Assembly: GCF_030435705.1 (NCBI RefSeq) | Contig: NZ_CP129380.1 | Coordinates: 62,001-126,000 of the forward strand | Direction: 5' to 3' | From: Rhizobium sp. SSA_523 | GTDB lineage: Bacteria; Pseudomonadota; Alphaproteobacteria; Rhizobiales; Rhizobiaceae | DNA: 64,000 nucleotides | Part shown: positions 54,708 to 63,109 of the stretch, one piece after another | How the letters are laid out: each line of letters begins with the position of its first letter | Position numbering within the stretch: position 1 is the first letter of the stretch | Made by a program: the position numbers and the translations under genes | Notes under the pieces: generated by a model | The model's database searches: none | Told to the model about the DNA's origin: nothing | Seen by the model: the letters and a program-made list of their open reading frames with translations, nothing else

Positions 54708-55631
54708 TCAATCGACTAGGGCCAGTTGCCGGGACATGACCAGTTGATGGCTTGGCACAAGCGCCGCAATGAGCGTAGCCAATCCTTCGAATTCTTCTTC
54801 TCGCGTATCTCGCTTGCGCCATACCAACGCTATATCGCGACCGATATGTGGCTGTGGAACAGCTGCAACTGTCAGCTCATCAATCTCCGAAAGCGCCAAG
54901 GCTGGAAGGAGTGTGCAACCTTCGCCAGCGCTAACCATGTATTTCAGCGCCGAGATGCTCGTCGCGAACCGCTTTTTCGTATCTGCTACCCCGCATCCCT
55001 TCAGCGCCTGCTCGCGTAGGCAATGACCTTCACTGAGAACAAGGCGTTCTTCGGATGGCAATTCGTGCCAGGCCTGCCCCTCATGCAAAGTTGCTGGATG
55101 GCCCAACGGACCGATTAGAACAAATTCCTCATGAAACACCTTTTGCCACTGCAAGGTGTTATTGCCGACTGGCAGCGATATCAAAATCGCGTCAAGCTCT
55201 CCGATTGTTAGCGCTTCCATCAACTCGCGGCTCATGCCCTCGTTTAGTAAAAGAGTGGAATTTGGATAAGCCGCTCTTAGTCCTGTAACGATGCGTGGGT
55301 AGAGATAGGGGCCAAGTGTCGTAATTGCGCCGAGTTTCAATTCTCCGCTGAAGGGCTTTTCTTTACTTCGCCCGAGATCGGCAAGAACCGAAGCTTCCTT
55401 CAAAACCTTGCGCGCTTGGGTTACGATCTTTGCACCTTGAGATGTTACGTAGACGCGTCGGGTGCTGCGTTCAAAAATGTCGACTTCAAGCCAGCGTTCC
55501 ACCTTACGTACCTGAACTGATAGCGCTGGTTGAGAGACACCGCATTGATCGGCCGCTCGCCCGAAGTTTGCAAGATCGGCTACGCATACGATGTATTCGA
55601 GGTCACGAAGTGACAAGCCAGAAAAGTTCAT
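54708..55631 (-). CDS. oxyR: OxyR, peroxide-sensing LysR regulator
   Basis: A 307-residue LysR protein with an N-terminal helix-turn-helix (F-G-R-A-A-D-Q-C-G-V-S-Q-P-A-L-S-V-Q) and, in the sensing domain, E-G-H-C-L-R-E-Q-A-L-K-G-C-G. Cys204 and Cys213 have the same nine-residue spacing as the redox pair of E. coli OxyR (199/208). It therefore senses H2O2 by disulfide formation. It lies 107 bases upstream of katA. Confidence 0.94.
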   Translation of the reverse strand: MNFSGLSLRDLEYIVCVADLANFGRAADQCGVSQPALSVQVRKVERWLEVDIFERSTRRVYVTSQGAKIVTQARKVLKEASVLADLGRSKEKPFSGELKLGAITTLGPYLYPRIVTGLRAAYPNSTLLLNEGMSRELMEALTIGELDAILISLPVGNNTLQWQKVFHEEFVLIGPLGHPATLHEGQAWHELPSEERLVLSEGHCLREQALKGCGVADTKKRFATSISALKYMVSAGEGCTLLPALALSEIDELTVAAVPQPHIGRDIALVWRKRDTREEEFEGLATLIAALVPSHQLVMSRQLALVD

Positions 55632-55797
55632 CGATGTCTCTATGTCTTATGATGGAGATGTGTGCAGCATCATAAGCGCCAGCCGGGAGCAAGCGGTGTG
55701 CCGGGTTTGCGATGTGGCCTGGGCCGGAAGACAACTCGCGCAGCGGGCAACGGTAGCTCTGATCAATATCGGTTAAGCTCTACCGCTTCGGTAAAAA

Positions 55798-56502
55798 TTA
55801 CGAGCTTGCATTTGTGAGCCATTCGGCAAACATTCGCCGTCCTGCATCCCGCAAACGTGGGCCGTATTTCTTCGCATCTTCACGGATGGTTTGAGGAGGG
55901 ATCCCGGCATTCGCCAGCTCGAAAGCATGGCCCACAAGCCAATCTTCCATACCACAGGAGGCATCCACCTCGGGATGGAACTGAAGTGCCAGCACGAAGT
56001 CATCAATGACAAAAGCCTGAGTTGGGCACGGCGGCGTTGAAGCAAGATTAATGCCTTCCGAAGGCACCTCGAACATATCACCATGCCAATGCAAAACAGG
56101 GATGCCCCAAAGGTGCCGAAGTGGGCTATTGCGCCCATTTGCATTGAGCATCAACGGCGCAAACCCGATTTCTTTTGTTCCTGTCGGCGTAACTTTCGCT
56201 CCTAAAGCAGCTGCGATTTGCTGCGCTCCAAGGCAAATGCCAACTGTCATTCGACGCGCGTTGAGCCGCGCCGAGATGATTTTGCGTTCTTCAAGTAGAA
56301 ACGGATAATTTGCATCTTCGTAAACTCCGACAGGCCCGCCGAGTATGAACAGCAGGTCAGGCTCTGTCGGGTCGAAAGATTTTAGGTCATGGCTGGCAAC
56401 ATCAAAATAGTGAAGTTTGTAGCCCGCTTGATGGACTATCGCCTCGAATATTCCCAGGTTCTCGAAGTGGACGTGCCGCAGTGCAATTGCCGTTTTCAAC
56501 AT
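55798..56502 (-). CDS. class I glutamine amidotransferase-like protein
   Basis: A 234-residue protein with the class I triad: nucleophile in V-G-I-C-L-G-A-Q, histidine and glutamate in L-Q-F-H-P-E-V. An early L-F-I-L-G-G-P-V-G-V-Y loop is also typical. Stand-alone members of this type are often labelled GMP synthase-like or gamma-glutamyl hydrolase-like; the acceptor of the ammonia or the substrate is not known. It is not linked to an obvious synthase here. Confidence 0.85.
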   Translation of the reverse strand: MLKTAIALRHVHFENLGIFEAIVHQAGYKLHYFDVASHDLKSFDPTEPDLLFILGGPVGVYEDANYPFLLEERKIISARLNARRMTVGICLGAQQIAAALGAKVTPTGTKEIGFAPLMLNANGRNSPLRHLWGIPVLHWHGDMFEVPSEGINLASTPPCPTQAFVIDDFVLALQFHPEVDASCGMEDWLVGHAFELANAGIPPQTIREDAKKYGPRLRDAGRRMFAEWLTNASS

Positions 56503-56974
56503 TGCCAGTCCCTTCTGATAGGAAGATCACCTCCATCATCTATCTTGACGTTGTTTGAGGGTGGGTAGAGCCGGTTGTTCCACGGCCTTGCAGCCGGATG
56601 GTTGACCCCTGGTGGCCTACCACTAATTATACAACCGGCCCGTCTTATTTAGTTCCAGGCGATGTAAGTGATTTTCATCGCACCACGCTATGCTCACAGC
56701 AATAAGGGACAAAAATGAGTGTCCATCTCTGAGATGACTTGGACATCTTCAAGAAGACTCTTCGCGTTGCGTTCTGCGGATTCAGTAAGACGGGAAAATT
56801 TTTGCGTATATTGCAGTGAACCAAAAAGTCACTTGCAACCCTGTTCGTTTTGGATTGCCGAAGCGGCAGTAATGTCTTTAGGCCGCGGGCCTGCGTCGAC
56901 AACTTCCAAGTTGCCGCCTCAAATCGAAGTTTGAGCAAGTGTGTGGCTGGAGAATTTTTGCGTGAGAGGCTGAA
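56503..56974. other. intergenic region between two divergent genes
   Basis: This 472-base stretch lies between the amidotransferase and the MocR gene. A frame at 56719-56934 (71 residues) starts poorly and resembles nothing known. An imperfect pair, GCCGGTTGT near 56571 and ACAACCGGC near 56632, can form a long-range hairpin. Confidence 0.45.
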
Positions 56975-58462
56975 ATGGGAAAAGGCACAGTCCTGGCACT
57001 TGAAGTCGTTCCGAAAGAGCGGGAGCCTATTTTTCTTGCATTGGCACGGTCGATCATCGCGGAGATAGAGCGCGGACGGCTGGCTCCCGGCGAACCTTTG
57101 CCAGGCACTCGATCTATGGCAAAATCCCTGGGCCTTAACCGCAACACCGTCGATGCCGCCTATCAGGAGCTGCTAACGCAAGGCTGGCTGAAAGCTGCGC
57201 CATCTCGCGGCACCTATGTTGCAAGAAATCTCCCCGATCTCAGGGATGCTCCCAGAGTTGCGCGTGCATCCGAGAGAAATATTTACGGCCTGGCTTCGCA
57301 TCGCCCCTCGATCCGCTTCTCCGACGGTGTTCCAGATACGCGTCTGGCGCCGACTGTAGCGCTTGGGCAAGCTTTCCGCAGGGCAGTGACGTCACCAATT
57401 TTCATGTCTGGAGACACTTATGGCGATCCGCGCGGTAACCCTTTTCTGCGAGAGGCTCTGGCTTTTTATCTGAAAGACGATCGGGGCCTGAATGTTTCTG
57501 CCGACCACATCTTTATTACCCGAGGAAGCCAAATGGCGCTTTTCCTCGCGGCCAGTGCGGTTGGAGACCAGTGTTTGCGCATCGCTGTGGAAACGCCCGG
57601 CTATTCACTGGCATGGGCAGCGTTTCGCGCAAGTGGCGCTGAAGTGGTGGGCGTTCCGGTAGATCAGGAAGGCATCGATGTGGATGCTCTGGAGGATTTG
57701 GCGAGGACCGATAGGCGTGTCAGAGCGGTCTATGTTACGCCGCACCATCAGTATCCGACAACAGTGCCATTAAGCCATGCGCGCAGACTTCGTCTTCTAG
57801 AGATCGCTCGCAAGTATGACCTGGCCGTTATCGAAGATGACTACGACAACGAGTATCGGTTCGGAGGACGCCCCGTTCTGCCTTTGGCTTCCCAGTGTCA
57901 GGGCGATCTCAACTTCGTCTATATTGGCTCTCTGTCCAAGCTTATCAGTCCCGGTATTCGGCTTGGCTATGCGGTTGCCAGTCCACGGATATTGCGGCGT
58001 ATGGCTGATTTTCGCGAAGCGATAGATCGTCAAGGCGATATTGCCTTGGAGCAAGCGTTAGCTGATCTGATTGCTGATGGCACTGTACGTCGGCATGCTC
58101 GCAAAGCATGCCACATTTATCATCAGAGGCGAGATAAACTCGCTGGCCTATTGCGCGCCCAATTAAGCGATTACGCTGATTTTGACATGCCGTCCGGTGG
58201 TCTGGCGATGTGGCTAAGGCTCCGTCCGGGCATTAGTGCTGAGACTTGGGCCGCGAGTGCTACGCGGGTGGGCCTTGCTGTATTGCCAGGCGTGCACTTC
58301 TCTCTCGATGTCAACAATGCGCCTGAAGCATTCCGTTTGGGGTTTGCTGCCCTTGACGATGCCGAGCTTGAACGCGGTGTCGCTCTTCTTCGCGCTTCGC
58401 TGCCGCCAGCACTCCAGGAAGAAAAAATCGAAACGCAAAAGAAAAGAGTTGAATGTATATAG
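56975..58462 (+). CDS. MocR-type regulator (GntR helix-turn-helix fused to aminotransferase fold)
   Basis: A 495-residue protein. Residues 15-85 form a GntR winged helix (L-P-G-T-R-S-M-A-K-S-L-G-L-N-R-N-T-V-D). The rest is a fold type I aminotransferase with D-D-Y-D-N-E-Y and the PLP lysine in S-L-S-K-L-I. MocR proteins bind PLP and regulate vitamin B6, GABA or amino-acid genes, usually divergent ones. Here no such target gene is adjacent. Its stop codon lies inside a strong palindrome that seems to control the next operon. Confidence 0.9.
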   Translation: MGKGTVLALEVVPKEREPIFLALARSIIAEIERGRLAPGEPLPGTRSMAKSLGLNRNTVDAAYQELLTQGWLKAAPSRGTYVARNLPDLRDAPRVARASERNIYGLASHRPSIRFSDGVPDTRLAPTVALGQAFRRAVTSPIFMSGDTYGDPRGNPFLREALAFYLKDDRGLNVSADHIFITRGSQMALFLAASAVGDQCLRIAVETPGYSLAWAAFRASGAEVVGVPVDQEGIDVDALEDLARTDRRVRAVYVTPHHQYPTTVPLSHARRLRLLEIARKYDLAVIEDDYDNEYRFGGRPVLPLASQCQGDLNFVYIGSLSKLISPGIRLGYAVASPRILRRMADFREAIDRQGDIALEQALADLIADGTVRRHARKACHIYHQRRDKLAGLLRAQLSDYADFDMPSGGLAMWLRLRPGISAETWAASATRVGLAVLPGVHFSLDVNNAPEAFRLGFAALDDAELERGVALLRASLPPALQEEKIETQKKRVECI

Positions 58463-58474
58463 GAGTCCTATATA
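58456..58474. promoter_or_regulatory. palindromic operator 1 (core ATAGGA-N-TCCTAT)
   Basis: TATATAGGAGTCCTATATA is a perfect 19-bp palindrome, 139 bases before the exported-protein gene and overlapping the end of the MocR gene. A near copy occurs at 62852-62864. It is a likely binding site for a dimeric regulator such as the MarR protein at 60728. Confidence 0.72.
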
Positions 58475-58612
58475 AATAGTGCATCGGCAGGTTACGAACG
58501 GATGTGAGCCGCTTGCCAACATAGTCAGTCAATCCCGCTGACCAGGCTGCCACCTGGAAAGCTTAAACCAGGGATTGCCTCCAACCCCAGGCAGAGAGAA
58601 GGAACAAGGTCC

Positions 58613-59329
58613 ATGAATCTGAAATATTCCACCGGCGCTGCAGCCGCCGGAACGGCATTGCTATGCCTGACAATTGCTAATGCAGGGCCAATTACGGCCA
58701 AAGCCAAGGATGATGTCACGGCGTCTTTCGACATCGTTGAAACAACAATTACAACAAAGGGCGAGAACGCAATCTTTTCCACTCGTGTTCGTGGCGAAGC
58801 TGGCAAGGATAAGCCTGATGCGACGGGCAAATTTGAAGGATCGCAAGTCTACGCCTATGTCTGGCCCACAAGCCTCGATAGTGGCGAGATAGGCTTTGAC
58901 AAGAAGCAAGGCATTGTTGCGCTTGCTGTCACATTCCACCCCGATTTTGATGATGCCGCCAAAGGTGCGAAGAACCGCCACATCTGGCATCCGCATTGGG
59001 TGGTGTTGACGAAAGATCAGGCTTGCGGTGCTGGCCTCAAGGTCGTCGACATTCCAAAAGGTACAACTCCAAAAGTGCCTGAGACCTGGCCGGGCGTACC
59101 TCTGCTGATCGATAGCCCTGAATATCCAACGACATTTACGGGCGATAAGGTTGATGTGCAGATCCCGCTTAAGCTCATTAACGGCATTAAAGGCGCTTCG
59201 TTCGATGGCGTAACGGCAGGCCTGAAGGTGAACGGCAATCTGCACGCTCCCCTGTTGTGTGTGGCCAACGTGTTCAAGGTTGCGTCAGGCGATCTAAGCC
59301 TGCCCGGCAAAGTTCAGGCCACCAAGTAA
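58613..59329 (+). CDS. exported protein of unknown function
   Basis: A 238-residue protein with a Sec signal (about 8-24, cleavage near A-N-A-G). The mature part is rich in beta-type residues and contains N-R-H-I-W-H-P-H-W-V near residue 122-131 and a conserved-looking C-G-A-G-L-K. Two more cysteines or acidic residues could complete a metal site. I do not recognise the family. It starts the set followed by an AhpD-like and a CHRD-like gene, so a periplasmic role in oxidant defence is possible. Confidence 0.75.
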   Translation: MNLKYSTGAAAAGTALLCLTIANAGPITAKAKDDVTASFDIVETTITTKGENAIFSTRVRGEAGKDKPDATGKFEGSQVYAYVWPTSLDSGEIGFDKKQGIVALAVTFHPDFDDAAKGAKNRHIWHPHWVVLTKDQACGAGLKVVDIPKGTTPKVPETWPGVPLLIDSPEYPTTFTGDKVDVQIPLKLINGIKGASFDGVTAGLKVNGNLHAPLLCVANVFKVASGDLSLPGKVQATK

Positions 59330-59403
59330 TTACCGAGCGCCGGCTCGCCGACTGCCATCGACGAACCGGCATATCTTCCCCCCAGGCTAAAGAGAGAAAG
59401 ACT

Positions 59404-59949
59404 ATGACTAGAGTTACCCTCGTTGACCCCTCTACTGCAAGATCTGAGGTTGCGGCCCAGCTTCAACAAATCAAAGGCGCATTTGGTGTTGTGCCAAATA
59501 TGTTCAAGGCTGTCGCCAATTCTCCCTCTGCTTTGAATAGCATGTGGGGTGCGTTTGGAGCACTGGGCGGTGGCCGTCTGGGTGCCAAGCTTGGCGAGCA
59601 GATCGCCGTTGCAATTGCCGATCGCAACAATTGCAATTATTGCCTCGCGGCGCATACCTTGCTCGGCCGCCGGGCTGGCGCTACGCCGGAAGAAATGTCT
59701 GAAGCGCAAGCGGGTCGTTCTAACGATCCACGCACAGCGGCAGCTCTTGCTTTCGTCACCAAGGTCGTTGAGCGTCGAGCAGACCTGCACGATGCGGATG
59801 TCGATGCACTGCGTGCAGCAGGCTTTGACGACGAAGAAATCGTTGAGATCGTCGCCCATGTCGCGCTCAACCTTTTCACCAACTACATCAATGTCGCTCT
59901 CGATGTACCGGTTGATTTCCCGGGTGTGAAGCTCACCCGCGCCGCTTGA
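59404..59949 (+). CDS. AhpD-like carboxymuconolactone decarboxylase family protein
   Basis: A 181-residue protein of the CMD/AhpD family. The redox motif is N-C-N-Y-C-L-A-A-H (C-x2-C with following histidine), and an acidic helix precedes it. AhpD-type proteins reduce peroxides or regenerate peroxiredoxins. GAGAAAGACT precedes the ATG at 59404. It lies 74 bases after the exported-protein gene, and a hairpin follows it, so expression of the third gene may be lower. Confidence 0.88.
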   Translation: MTRVTLVDPSTARSEVAAQLQQIKGAFGVVPNMFKAVANSPSALNSMWGAFGALGGGRLGAKLGEQIAVAIADRNNCNYCLAAHTLLGRRAGATPEEMSEAQAGRSNDPRTAAALAFVTKVVERRADLHDADVDALRAAGFDDEEIVEIVAHVALNLFTNYINVALDVPVDFPGVKLTRAA

Positions 59950-59962
59950 AACATACTGCTTG

Positions 59963-59986
59963 AACGGGCCGCTTCTGCGGCCCGTT
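59963..59986. terminator. hairpin after the AhpD-like gene
   Basis: Perfect 10-bp stem AACGGGCCGC / GCGGCCCGTT with a TTCT loop, 13 bases after the stop and followed by CCTGTTT. Confidence 0.75.
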
Positions 59987-60031
59987 CCTGTTTGCCCATT
60001 CGCTATCAACCTATTCTTCAGGAGAAGAACG

Positions 60032-60658
60032 ATGCGCAGCAAGATTTTAATTCTGGCCATTTTGGCGACAATTTCTGCAAACCTTCAAGCGCAGGCCGCC
60101 GAGACGGAAAGCTATCGTGCCCGCCTTACCGCCTTGAACGCGGACAAAATCGGATCAACCTCGGTAGGTGAGGCACTTTTTACGATCAAAGGCGATAATC
60201 TCGAAGTTCACATCAAGATGAGTGGCGTTCCGGCCAATATAGAACATTGGGAGCACTTCCATGGCTTCCCCGATGGACGCAATGCTTCCTGTGTTACCCA
60301 GAACATGGATACCAATAAGGATGGCTATATCGATCTGGGTGAAACTGAAAAGCCTTCTGGTACGACAATGGTGCCCTTCAACGACAAGCCCGAGGAGATG
60401 GTGATTCCCACGAACACCTATCCACACGCTTCTGCCAAGGGAGATTTCGAGTACACGAAAACCGTACCGTTGAAGCAACTTGCCGAGACCTTCGGCCGGA
60501 CCTACTCCGGCGGGACGATCGATCTGGATAAGCGTGTTATCTACGTGCACGGCATTCCCAGCGACTCCCACCTTCCCTCGTCCGTCGGCTCCTTGGGAAC
60601 TGTGCCATCACATGTGACCATCCCAATCGCTTGCGGCAAGATTGAGAAGATGTCCTGA
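60032..60658 (+). CDS. exported CHRD-like domain protein
   Basis: A 208-residue protein with a Sec signal (about 4-22, cleavage near A-Q-A-A). The body begins Y-R-A-R-L-T-A-L-N and runs through G-E-A-L-F-T-I-K-G-D-N-L-E-V-H-I and W-E-H-F-H-G-F, similar to CHRD domains, which are beta-rich and of uncertain function. An acidic D-T-N-K-D-G-Y-I-D loop near 92-100 looks like a calcium site. AGGAGAAGAACG precedes the ATG. It belongs to the same set as the exported and AhpD-like genes. Confidence 0.75.
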   Translation: MRSKILILAILATISANLQAQAAETESYRARLTALNADKIGSTSVGEALFTIKGDNLEVHIKMSGVPANIEHWEHFHGFPDGRNASCVTQNMDTNKDGYIDLGETEKPSGTTMVPFNDKPEEMVIPTNTYPHASAKGDFEYTKTVPLKQLAETFGRTYSGGTIDLDKRVIYVHGIPSDSHLPSSVGSLGTVPSHVTIPIACGKIEKMS

Positions 60659-60727
60659 TACGGACCTTTTAGCATGCGGTAGCTGACAGAGGACGACGCT
60701 GGCGACCTGACTAGGCGATGTTTTTGG

Positions 60728-61381
60728 CTATAGAGAAGCGCCGTCGGCCTGGAATTTTTCCCAGTCGGCGGCGCGTTTTTGCGTATCCGATGGTAGTTGG
60801 TCACGACAATCAATCCGCAACTCACTCTGCCCGAATGCGGCATCCACGAACCGGCAATGGTGTGGATGTGAGGGATTACTATGTTCGAAGGGTGCGAAGT
60901 AACGACATGTCACGCACATGCGCTGCTCGGGGATCTTGTTCTGTTCCTGCAATTCGCGGATCATTGTGATTAGAAGCAGCAACAGATCTTCTTGTTCACA
61001 GCTAGCCAGTGCTCCGACGGCCCGTTCAGCTAAACTGTCCTGATGGTGAGATTGGAGTATATCGGCGCCGGACGCAGTCAGGTGTATCCGCACCGCGCGT
61101 CGATCTTCGGCGCTGGCGCGCCTCTCAACAAGTGCCTTCTTCTCGAGAGCGTTCAAGGAATCTGTTGCGGTTGGTTGGGAAATGCCGAGGTGAGCGGCAA
61201 CGTCCTTTACGCCAAGGCCAGAAACGCGGCCGTCGAGCACCGTCAAGATCGCCAACTGGGTCGGGTTGAGCCCCAGCGTTTTGGCCCGGTTCCACTCATC
61301 GACCCGCATGATTGTGGCAATGCGTGCCAGCCCTTCGCGGATCCGATAGTTGATTGAATGGGGATCTTTAGGTGTTTCCAT
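60728..61381 (-). CDS. MarR-family regulator with four-cysteine C-terminal extension
   Basis: A 217-residue protein. Residues 15-145 form a MarR winged helix (G-I-S-Q-P-T-A-T-D-S-L-N-A-L-E-K-K and the D-R-R wing). About 65 extra residues follow, with Cys156, Cys159, Cys176 and Cys192 (C-V-T-C-R-Y-F, H-H-C-R-F, I-D-C-R). This pattern could hold zinc or an Fe-S cluster and so sense redox state. It is convergent with the CHRD-like gene and lies between the two copies of the ATAGGA-N-TCCTAT palindrome. Confidence 0.88.
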   Translation of the reverse strand: METPKDPHSINYRIREGLARIATIMRVDEWNRAKTLGLNPTQLAILTVLDGRVSGLGVKDVAAHLGISQPTATDSLNALEKKALVERRASAEDRRAVRIHLTASGADILQSHHQDSLAERAVGALASCEQEDLLLLLITMIRELQEQNKIPEQRMCVTCRYFAPFEHSNPSHPHHCRFVDAAFGQSELRIDCRDQLPSDTQKRAADWEKFQADGASL

Positions 61382-61479
61382 GATGTGAAAAAGGTTCCAA
61401 AAATTCAGCGGACACTACAAACGAAAAAAGGAAAAGCACTGCGGAGCAACTGATGCTTTTCCTCAGTGCTGTTGAATTG

Positions 61480-62172
61480 TTATACGCCCATGCGCTGGCC
61501 GACTACCTGCCAATTTACCAGTTTCTCCAATATCGCTCGAATATGATCTGCCTTCCGATTTTCGTAATCGAGGTAATATGCGTGCTCCCAGATATCGATC
61601 CCGAGATAGGCAGGTTTGCCTGTTGCCATTGGGTTGTTTGCATCTTCATAACCAACAAATTCCAGTTTGCCTTGATCTCCACGGGTCAACCAAATCCAGC
61701 CTGTGCCGAAGACGCTGTCTGACACGGTCACGCTCTTTTTGACAAACTCGTCCCAGTTGCCAAACGCTGCATCAATTTCAGCTGCAACTTTGCCTGCCGG
61801 TCGCTCTGAGCCGCCAGGTGCGAATTGCTCCCAATAGGCATTATGGTTCCAGGCCTGTGCCGCATTGTTGAATATTTTGCGGTCATTGCCGCTTGAGCCG
61901 GATGTGCTTTTCACAACCTCTTCAAGTGACATCGCCTCGTAGCGCGTGCCCTGCGCAAGAGCATTCAGATTTTTAAAGTAGGCACTGTGATGCTTGCTGT
62001 AATGGAGACCAACAGTCCGTTCTGATATTACAGGAGCAAGAGCGCTTTGATTGTAAGGCAATGGCGGCTGCGAAAACGGTGTTGCTGCTCGAGCAACCTT
62101 TGGTGACGAAAGCGTTGAGGATAGTGCAACTGCGCCGCCCGCGGCAAGTAACGCGCGTCTGGAGATGTTCAT
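61480..62172 (-). CDS. sodB: exported Fe/Mn superoxide dismutase
   Basis: A 230-residue superoxide dismutase with a twin-arginine signal (I-S-R-R-A-L-L-A-A-G-G, cleavage near A-R-A). Metal ligands are in L-H-Y-S-K-H-H-S-A-Y, A-W-N-H-N-A-Y-W-E-Q-F and G-I-D-I-W-E-H-A-Y-Y. Export is unusual, because most Fe/Mn enzymes are cytoplasmic. Folding and metal loading before export through Tat would make sense. Iron versus manganese cannot be told with certainty. Confidence 0.92.
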   Translation of the reverse strand: MNISRRALLAAGGAVALSSTLSSPKVARAATPFSQPPLPYNQSALAPVISERTVGLHYSKHHSAYFKNLNALAQGTRYEAMSLEEVVKSTSGSSGNDRKIFNNAAQAWNHNAYWEQFAPGGSERPAGKVAAEIDAAFGNWDEFVKKSVTVSDSVFGTGWIWLTRGDQGKLEFVGYEDANNPMATGKPAYLGIDIWEHAYYLDYENRKADHIRAILEKLVNWQVVGQRMGV

Positions 62173-62219
62173 TGGATTTCCTCTCTGATTTAAGCTTTAT
62201 GGGTACTGTCCGGTAACGA

Positions 62220-62783
62220 TCATCTAGATTGATGTTCGACACTGCATCGCCCGTTAGCGCAGCCGTTTGGTTCATACTGCGCAGTCTCTACCTGTGGCTC
62301 TTCCTGTGAGGCGGCGAGTGCCATGGCGATGCGTGCTCCAAGCGCAATATCGTCTTCCACGCCAAAGGCAGCATGAATGATCGCTCCATCACGCCCGATT
62401 AGAACAGACGAGGGAGTTCCGCGGAACCCATATCGCTGCATTGTGATTGGGGTATCTGATCGAGGGTCTGCAAGATCAACGCCAACAGGGGAGGTGATCC
62501 GGTATTCGTGGAGGAATGCTTCAAGAGTAATCGGGCTCATCGCCTGATGATGCTCAAAGACGGTGTGAAGACCGATGATTTGCAAATCGGATCTAGCAAA
62601 GATCCTTTCCACCCGCTTCATTTGCGGAATTGCGTCTGAGACGCAGCCCGGGCAAAGCAGCTGGAAAGCGTGCAGCCAGATCGGCTTTCCTCTTAGATTG
62701 GCGAGTGTCAGAGGCACCTTGGTGTTGAACCACTGGCTGACGGCCAGTTCGGGTGCGAGGGTGATATGGTTTGAACCAGGCAT
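62220..62783 (-). CDS. thioredoxin-like redoxin with CPGC site
   Basis: A 187-residue redoxin/TlpA-like protein. The active site is L-L-C-P-G-C-V-S-D, followed by the cis-proline loop F-R-G-T-P-S-S-V-L. No signal peptide is visible, so it is likely cytoplasmic. The tail is C-A-N-G-R-C-S. It may reduce peroxides or disulfides. I start at ATG 62783. It lies 47 bases upstream of the superoxide dismutase gene on the same strand, and the second palindrome sits in front of it. Confidence 0.85.
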   Translation of the reverse strand: MPGSNHITLAPELAVSQWFNTKVPLTLANLRGKPIWLHAFQLLCPGCVSDAIPQMKRVERIFARSDLQIIGLHTVFEHHQAMSPITLEAFLHEYRITSPVGVDLADPRSDTPITMQRYGFRGTPSSVLIGRDGAIIHAAFGVEDDIALGARIAMALAASQEEPQVETAQYEPNGCANGRCSVEHQSR

Positions 62784-62851
62784 AACACAGTATCCTCTTA
62801 TGATGCGATTCAACTCGAACTCAGCTCAGGAACTATAGTCACGCAATATGT

Positions 62852-62864
62852 ATAGGAATCCTAT
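62852..62864. promoter_or_regulatory. palindromic operator 2 (ATAGGA-N-TCCTAT) in front of the redoxin
   Basis: ATAGGAATCCTAT is a perfect palindrome around one base, 69 bases before the redoxin ATG. It shares the core and the following AAAT with the palindrome at 58456-58474. The rest of 62784-63109 shows no convincing gene. Confidence 0.68.
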
Positions 62865-63109
62865 TTAAATGCAAGAGACGTGTCGCATCACTCAGCAGAT
62901 GGAATTTGAATTGATAGAAGCCTCCTATTAGACTCATATAAAATTCGTCATTCTCTAACTTCCTCCGTTTCCTTACCGCTTCCTGAGCGAGCTCTTGGTC
63001 ATGCCATTCAGACTCTTTTGCGGGAGGATGACAGTCGGTTGACCGGAGCATACTGAAATGCGCAGCGGCAAGCCCGCTTGATACGCGCCAGCTCCTGCGG
63101 AATTCCGAT

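Noticed and set aside
56719..56934. 71-residue rightward frame in the gap before the MocR gene
   Set aside because: Composition and start context do not look like a gene; no recognisable motif.
62839..63051. 70-residue leftward frame between the redoxin and the FAD enzyme
   Set aside because: It covers the palindrome, has no ribosome site and resembles no family.
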